9,218 bases of DNA from Thermomonas sp. (lineage in GTDB: Bacteria > Pseudomonadota > Gammaproteobacteria > Xanthomonadales > Xanthomonadaceae). Under the pieces are notes generated by a model. The model had not been told where the DNA came from and did no database searches. It saw only the letters and a list, made by a program, of their open reading frames with translations. The stretch covers positions 1 through 9,218 of the forward strand of contig JANJSW010000074.1 in assembly GCA_024711415.1 (NCBI GenBank), in the 5' to 3' direction. This document shows positions 6,584-9,218 of this stretch, piece by piece; position 1 is the first letter of the stretch, and each line of letters opens with the position of its first letter. Made by a program: the position numbers and the translations under genes.

Positions 6584-6595
6584 GGGCGCATTATG
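6584..6595 (-). promoter_or_regulatory. -10-like box of coaE, placed for a leaderless message
   Basis: On the minus strand CATAAT (complement of 6590-6595) matches five of six -10 bases and ends 6 nt before the coaE ATG, so a normal start site would coincide with the start codon. The six intervening bases are GCGCCC, with no ribosome binding site. No convincing -35 is seen at 17 bp. The geometry repeats that of lpxC. Confidence 0.4.
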
Positions 6596-6655
6596 TGGCC
6601 TGCGTGGCCAGGGCGGCGGAGGGCGATACGCACCCCGGCAGTGGTGTCCAGCGGC

Positions 6656-7519
6656 TTACGCCAGCCCGGCAAAGCGCATGTACGCGCCCACGAGCTGTTG
6701 CCCCCACATGAAGCTGATCCAGCCGGCGACGGCCAGGTACGGGCCGAACGGGATCGGGGTGGCCTTGTCGCGGCCCTTCACCGCCAGCCAGATCGAGCCC
6801 ACCACCGCGCCCACCAGCGAGGACAGCAGGATGGTCGGCAGGATCCCGGACAGCCCCATCCACGCGCCCAGCGCCGCCAGCAGCTTGAAATCGCCGTGGC
6901 CCATGCCTTCCTTGCCGGTGAGCTGCTTGAACACCCAGTACACCGACCACAGGCTCAGATACCCGGCGATCGCGCCAAGAATGGCCGCTTTCGGGACGAC
7001 GTAAAGGTTCTCCACCGCCGCGATCATGCCCAGCCACAGCAGCGGCAGGGTCAACTGGTCGGGCAGCAGGCGCGTGCGGAAATCGATCCCCGACAGCGCC
7101 ACCAGATAGCTGGTCAGCAGGATCGCGCCAAACCCCTTCCAGCCGAAGCCGAACCGCCACACGCACGCCAGGAACAGCAGCGCGGTCACCAGCTCCACCA
7201 ATGGGTACTGGAGGGAAACCGGCGCACGACAGCCGCGGCACTTGCCGCCCTGCAATACCCAGCTCAACACCGGGATGTTCTCGTACCAGGACAGCGGCTT
7301 CTTGCACTTCGGGCAATGCGAGCCTTCCACCACGATGCCCGGCGGGGGCGGATCATAGAGGTCGGGTTCTTCGAGGATCTCGCGGGCGTCGCGCTTCCAC
7401 TGCCATTCCAGCCGCGGCGGCAGGCGCAGGATCACCACGTTGAGGAAACTGCCGACAAGCAGGCCGAGGCCGGCCGCGGCGGGATAGCCGAGGCCGGGGT
7501 GTGCGTCGAGGAATGCCAT
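6656..7519 (-). CDS. pilD: Type IV prepilin peptidase / N-methyltransferase PilD
   Basis: PilD is the inner-membrane aspartic protease that cleaves the leader of type IV prepilins and methylates the new N-terminus; it also processes type II secretion pseudopilins. The 287-residue protein has the N-terminal membrane segment (about 10-31), then a cytoplasmic domain with two CxxC pairs (C69/C72 and C94/C97). Several membrane helices follow. The catalytic aspartates are D146 (SGIDFRT) and D210 in the GxGDxK motif (GHGDFK). Both enzyme domains are therefore complete. It begins 18 bp after pilC. The only Shine-Dalgarno-like sequence, AGGA, lies 12 nt before the ATG, which is rather far, so coupling to pilC is likely. 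Confidence 0.97.
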   Translation of the reverse strand: MAFLDAHPGLGYPAAAGLGLLVGSFLNVVILRLPPRLEWQWKRDAREILEEPDLYDPPPPGIVVEGSHCPKCKKPLSWYENIPVLSWVLQGGKCRGCRAPVSLQYPLVELVTALLFLACVWRFGFGWKGFGAILLTSYLVALSGIDFRTRLLPDQLTLPLLWLGMIAAVENLYVVPKAAILGAIAGYLSLWSVYWVFKQLTGKEGMGHGDFKLLAALGAWMGLSGILPTILLSSLVGAVVGSIWLAVKGRDKATPIPFGPYLAVAGWISFMWGQQLVGAYMRFAGLA

Positions 7520-7537
7520 CTGGAAGGAGCGTCCTGC

Positions 7538-8806
7538 TTACATCACCGTCATGGCGATCTTGAAGATCGGCAGGTACATGGCCACCACGATCGAACCAAC
7601 TAGGCCGCCGATGATCACCATCACCATCGGTTCGATCAGGCTGCTCAGCGCATCGACGGTGTTGCTGACCTCTTCCTCGTAGAACTCGGCCACCTTTAGC
7701 AGCATGGTGTCCAGCGCGCCGGCCTCTTCGCCGATCGCGGTCATCTGCACCACCATGTGCGGGAACAGGTTGACCTGTTTCATCGCCACGTTGACCGGGT
7801 AGCCCACCGCCACGTCGTCTTTGATCTGCATCACGGCGTTGTGGTAGACCATGCTGCCGGTGGCGCCGGCCACGTTGTCCAGCGCCTCCACCAGCGGCAC
7901 GCCGGCGCGGAAGGTCAGCGCCAGGGTGCGGGCGAAGCGGGCGATCGCGGATTCGTGCAGCACCTTGCCGATCACCGGGATCTTCAGCATCAGTCGATCC
8001 ACGGTGTGCTGCAGTTTCGAAGAGCGCTTGTAGCTGTAGATGAAGAAGCCGGCGGCGGCGGCGATGACAATGCCGATCAGCCAGAACCATGCCACCACGA
8101 AATCCGAAATGCTGAACACCAGATTGGTGAATGCCGGCAGGTCGGCACCGAATCCCGCGAAGGTTTCGCGGAAGATCGGCACCACGTAGATCATCAGCAC
8201 GGCGCTGATCAGGATCGCTACCGCGATCACCGCGGCCGGGTAGAACAGCGCCTTCTTGATCTTGCCCTTGATGGTCTCGATGTTTTCCTTGTAGGTGGCG
8301 ATGGTTTCCAGGACCGTTTCCAGCACGCCGGAGGACTCGCCGGCGCGCACCAGGTTGCGGTACAGCTCGTCGAACTGGACCGGGAACTGGCTCATCGCCT
8401 CGTAGATGGAGGCGCCGCCCTCGATGTCGCTGCGCAGGCTGTTGACCATCTTCTTCATGTTCGGGTTCTTGTTGCCGCCGCCGATGATCTCCAGCGCCTG
8501 CACGATCGGTACGCCGGACTTCATCATGGTGGCGATCTGGCGGCTGAACACTGCGATGTCGCGCGCCGAGATCTTCTTGCCGCTGCCGCCGAACAGCGGT
8601 TTCGGCTTCGCCTTGACCACGGTCGGGGTGATGCCCTGCCGGCGAAGATCCGCGCGCAGCAGGTTGGCGTTGCGCGCCATCTGCTCGCCCTTCATCTCCT
8701 TGCCGCGCTTGTCGCGGCCCTGCCAGACGAATTCCTCCAGCGCATCCAGCCGGTGGGCGCCGGCTTTTTCGCGAACCTTGCCGATGGCGGCCTTGCGTGC
8801 GGACAT
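7538..8806 (-). CDS. pilC: Type IV pilus inner-membrane platform protein PilC
   Basis: PilC is the polytopic inner-membrane protein that transmits motion of the PilB and PilT ATPases to the growing pilus. The 422-residue product has an N-terminal cytoplasmic stretch of about 85 residues and two copies of the T2SSF domain (about 85-210 and 288-410). The repeats are visible in matching motifs such as FSRQIATMMKSGVP and FARTLALTFRAGVP. Three membrane segments lie near 187-211, 236-258 and 393-415. The start at 8806 is fixed by a strong Shine-Dalgarno; a TTG five codons upstream overlaps the pilB stop and is rejected. The gap to pilB is 11 bp and to pilD 18 bp, so the three are one operon. No pilin gene lies between pilB and pilC. 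Confidence 0.98.
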   Translation of the reverse strand: MSARKAAIGKVREKAGAHRLDALEEFVWQGRDKRGKEMKGEQMARNANLLRADLRRQGITPTVVKAKPKPLFGGSGKKISARDIAVFSRQIATMMKSGVPIVQALEIIGGGNKNPNMKKMVNSLRSDIEGGASIYEAMSQFPVQFDELYRNLVRAGESSGVLETVLETIATYKENIETIKGKIKKALFYPAAVIAVAILISAVLMIYVVPIFRETFAGFGADLPAFTNLVFSISDFVVAWFWLIGIVIAAAAGFFIYSYKRSSKLQHTVDRLMLKIPVIGKVLHESAIARFARTLALTFRAGVPLVEALDNVAGATGSMVYHNAVMQIKDDVAVGYPVNVAMKQVNLFPHMVVQMTAIGEEAGALDTMLLKVAEFYEEEVSNTVDALSSLIEPMVMVIIGGLVGSIVVAMYLPIFKIAMTVM

Positions 8807-8810
8807 GGCG

Positions 8811-8817
8811 CTCCCCT
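8811..8817 (-). promoter_or_regulatory. pilC ribosome binding site
   Basis: AGGGGAG on the minus strand sits 4 nt before the ATG at 8806 and directly after the pilB stop (8818-8820). It is the strongest Shine-Dalgarno in the window and selects ATG 8806 over the TTG at 8821. Confidence 0.85.
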
Positions 8818-9218
8818 TCAATCCTTGGTGACGCGGTTGATCTCGATGAGGCTGGTGATCCCCTGTTTCACCTTGTCCAGCGCGGAGCGCCGCAGATCGC
8901 GGACGCCGCTGCGCAGGGAAGCCTCGGTCAGCTGCTGGACATTACCACCAGCCAGCACGATCTGCTGGATTTCCTCGGTCATCGGCATCACCTGGTAGAT
9001 GCCGGCGCGGCCCTTGTAGCCGCCGGTGCATTCATCGCAGCCCACCGCCTCGTACACGGTGATGCCGGCGTGGATCTCGTCGGCGGTGAAGCCTTCGGCC
9101 AGCAGGGCGTGTTCAGGCAGGTGCACCGCGCGCTTGCAATCGTGCAGGCGGCGCACCAGGCGCTGGGCGATGACCAGGTTCACCGAGCTGGTGATGTTGT
9201 AGGGCGCGATGCCCATGT
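8818..9218 (-). CDS. pilB: Type IV pilus assembly ATPase PilB (C-terminal part)
   Basis: This is the last 133 or so residues of PilB, the hexameric cytoplasmic ATPase that drives pilus extension. The gene runs off the right edge; the ATG at 9216 is an internal methionine (MGIAPYNITSSVNLV), not a start. Visible parts are the conserved IAPYNITSSVNLVIAQRLVRRL segment just past the ATPase core, the zinc-binding region ending in CDECTGGYKGRAGIYQ, and the C-terminus INRVTKD. The Walker motifs lie outside the window. Of the usual CxxC...CxxC zinc set, the second pair (coded at 9028-9039) is intact. The first pair reads L-H-D-C-K, so its first cysteine is missing. pilC follows after 11 bp. Confidence 0.95.
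   Translation of the reverse strand, partial: MGIAPYNITSSVNLVIAQRLVRRLHDCKRAVHLPEHALLAEGFTADEIHAGITVYEAVGCDECTGGYKGRAGIYQVMPMTEEIQQIVLAGGNVQQLTEASLRSGVRDLRRSALDKVKQGITSLIEINRVTKD

Noticed and set aside
6044..7603. 519-codon plus-strand open frame opposite coaE and pilD
   Set aside because: It overlaps two well-identified genes and its translation is low-complexity His/Arg/Gly/Gln-rich with no family signature; a shadow of high GC at third positions.
8819..8821. TTG start for pilC overlapping the pilB stop
   Set aside because: A strong AGGGGAG site 4 nt before ATG 8806 lies downstream of this TTG, and no ribosome binding site precedes the TTG itself.
7757..8998. 413-codon plus-strand open frame opposite pilC and pilB
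   Set aside because: Antisense shadow of pilC and pilB; His/Asp/Val-rich composition with no recognisable domain.
9214..9216. ATG at the right edge as the start of a short minus-strand gene
   Set aside because: The protein is continuous with the PilB C-terminal region and MGIAPYN is an internal conserved PilB segment, so the gene is cut by the window edge.

Overview
The window is a GC-rich (clearly above 60% G+C by eye) chromosomal housekeeping segment. It fits the family Xanthomonadaceae (Lysobacter, Luteimonas, Xanthomonas and relatives). This placement is inferred from the gene order, the protein sequences and the base composition, not from a database search. I see no mobile element, CRISPR array, tRNA, rRNA or sign of horizontal transfer.

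Layout: positions 1-170 hold no gene but contain three GC-rich stem-loops in a row, then a -10-like box just before lpxC (+). lpxC converges on dciA (-), with an 81-bp gap that contains terminator-like structures. dciA and a membrane-anchored M23 peptidase gene (+) start back to back, with only 4 bp between their start codons. The peptidase gene is followed by a 143-bp leader with two stem-loops, then secA (+) and mutT (+). mutT converges on coaE (-), with a short hairpin between the stops. To the right, on the minus strand, lies a type IV pilus assembly cluster read in the order pilB (cut by the window edge), pilC, pilD, coaE.

Functionally the plus-strand half belongs to the envelope and division end of the dcw region: lipid A synthesis (LpxC), cell-wall hydrolysis (M23 peptidase), protein export (SecA) and nucleotide-pool cleaning (MutT). 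dciA on the opposite strand encodes a replicative-helicase loader. The minus-strand half builds type IV pili (assembly ATPase, inner-membrane platform, prepilin peptidase) and carries the last step of coenzyme A synthesis. From memory, the order lpxC, secA, mutT, coaE, pilC, pilB resembles the E. coli 2-minute region. There secM occupies the place held here by dciA and the M23 gene, and yacG and zapD lie near coaE.

No undescribed multi-gene system is visible. The points worth a second look are regulatory: apparently leaderless lpxC and coaE messages, the 4-bp divergent start of dciA and the M23 gene, the structured secA leader where secM would be, a hairpin over the secA stop codon, and a PilB whose conserved zinc-binding cysteine set appears to lack its first cysteine.
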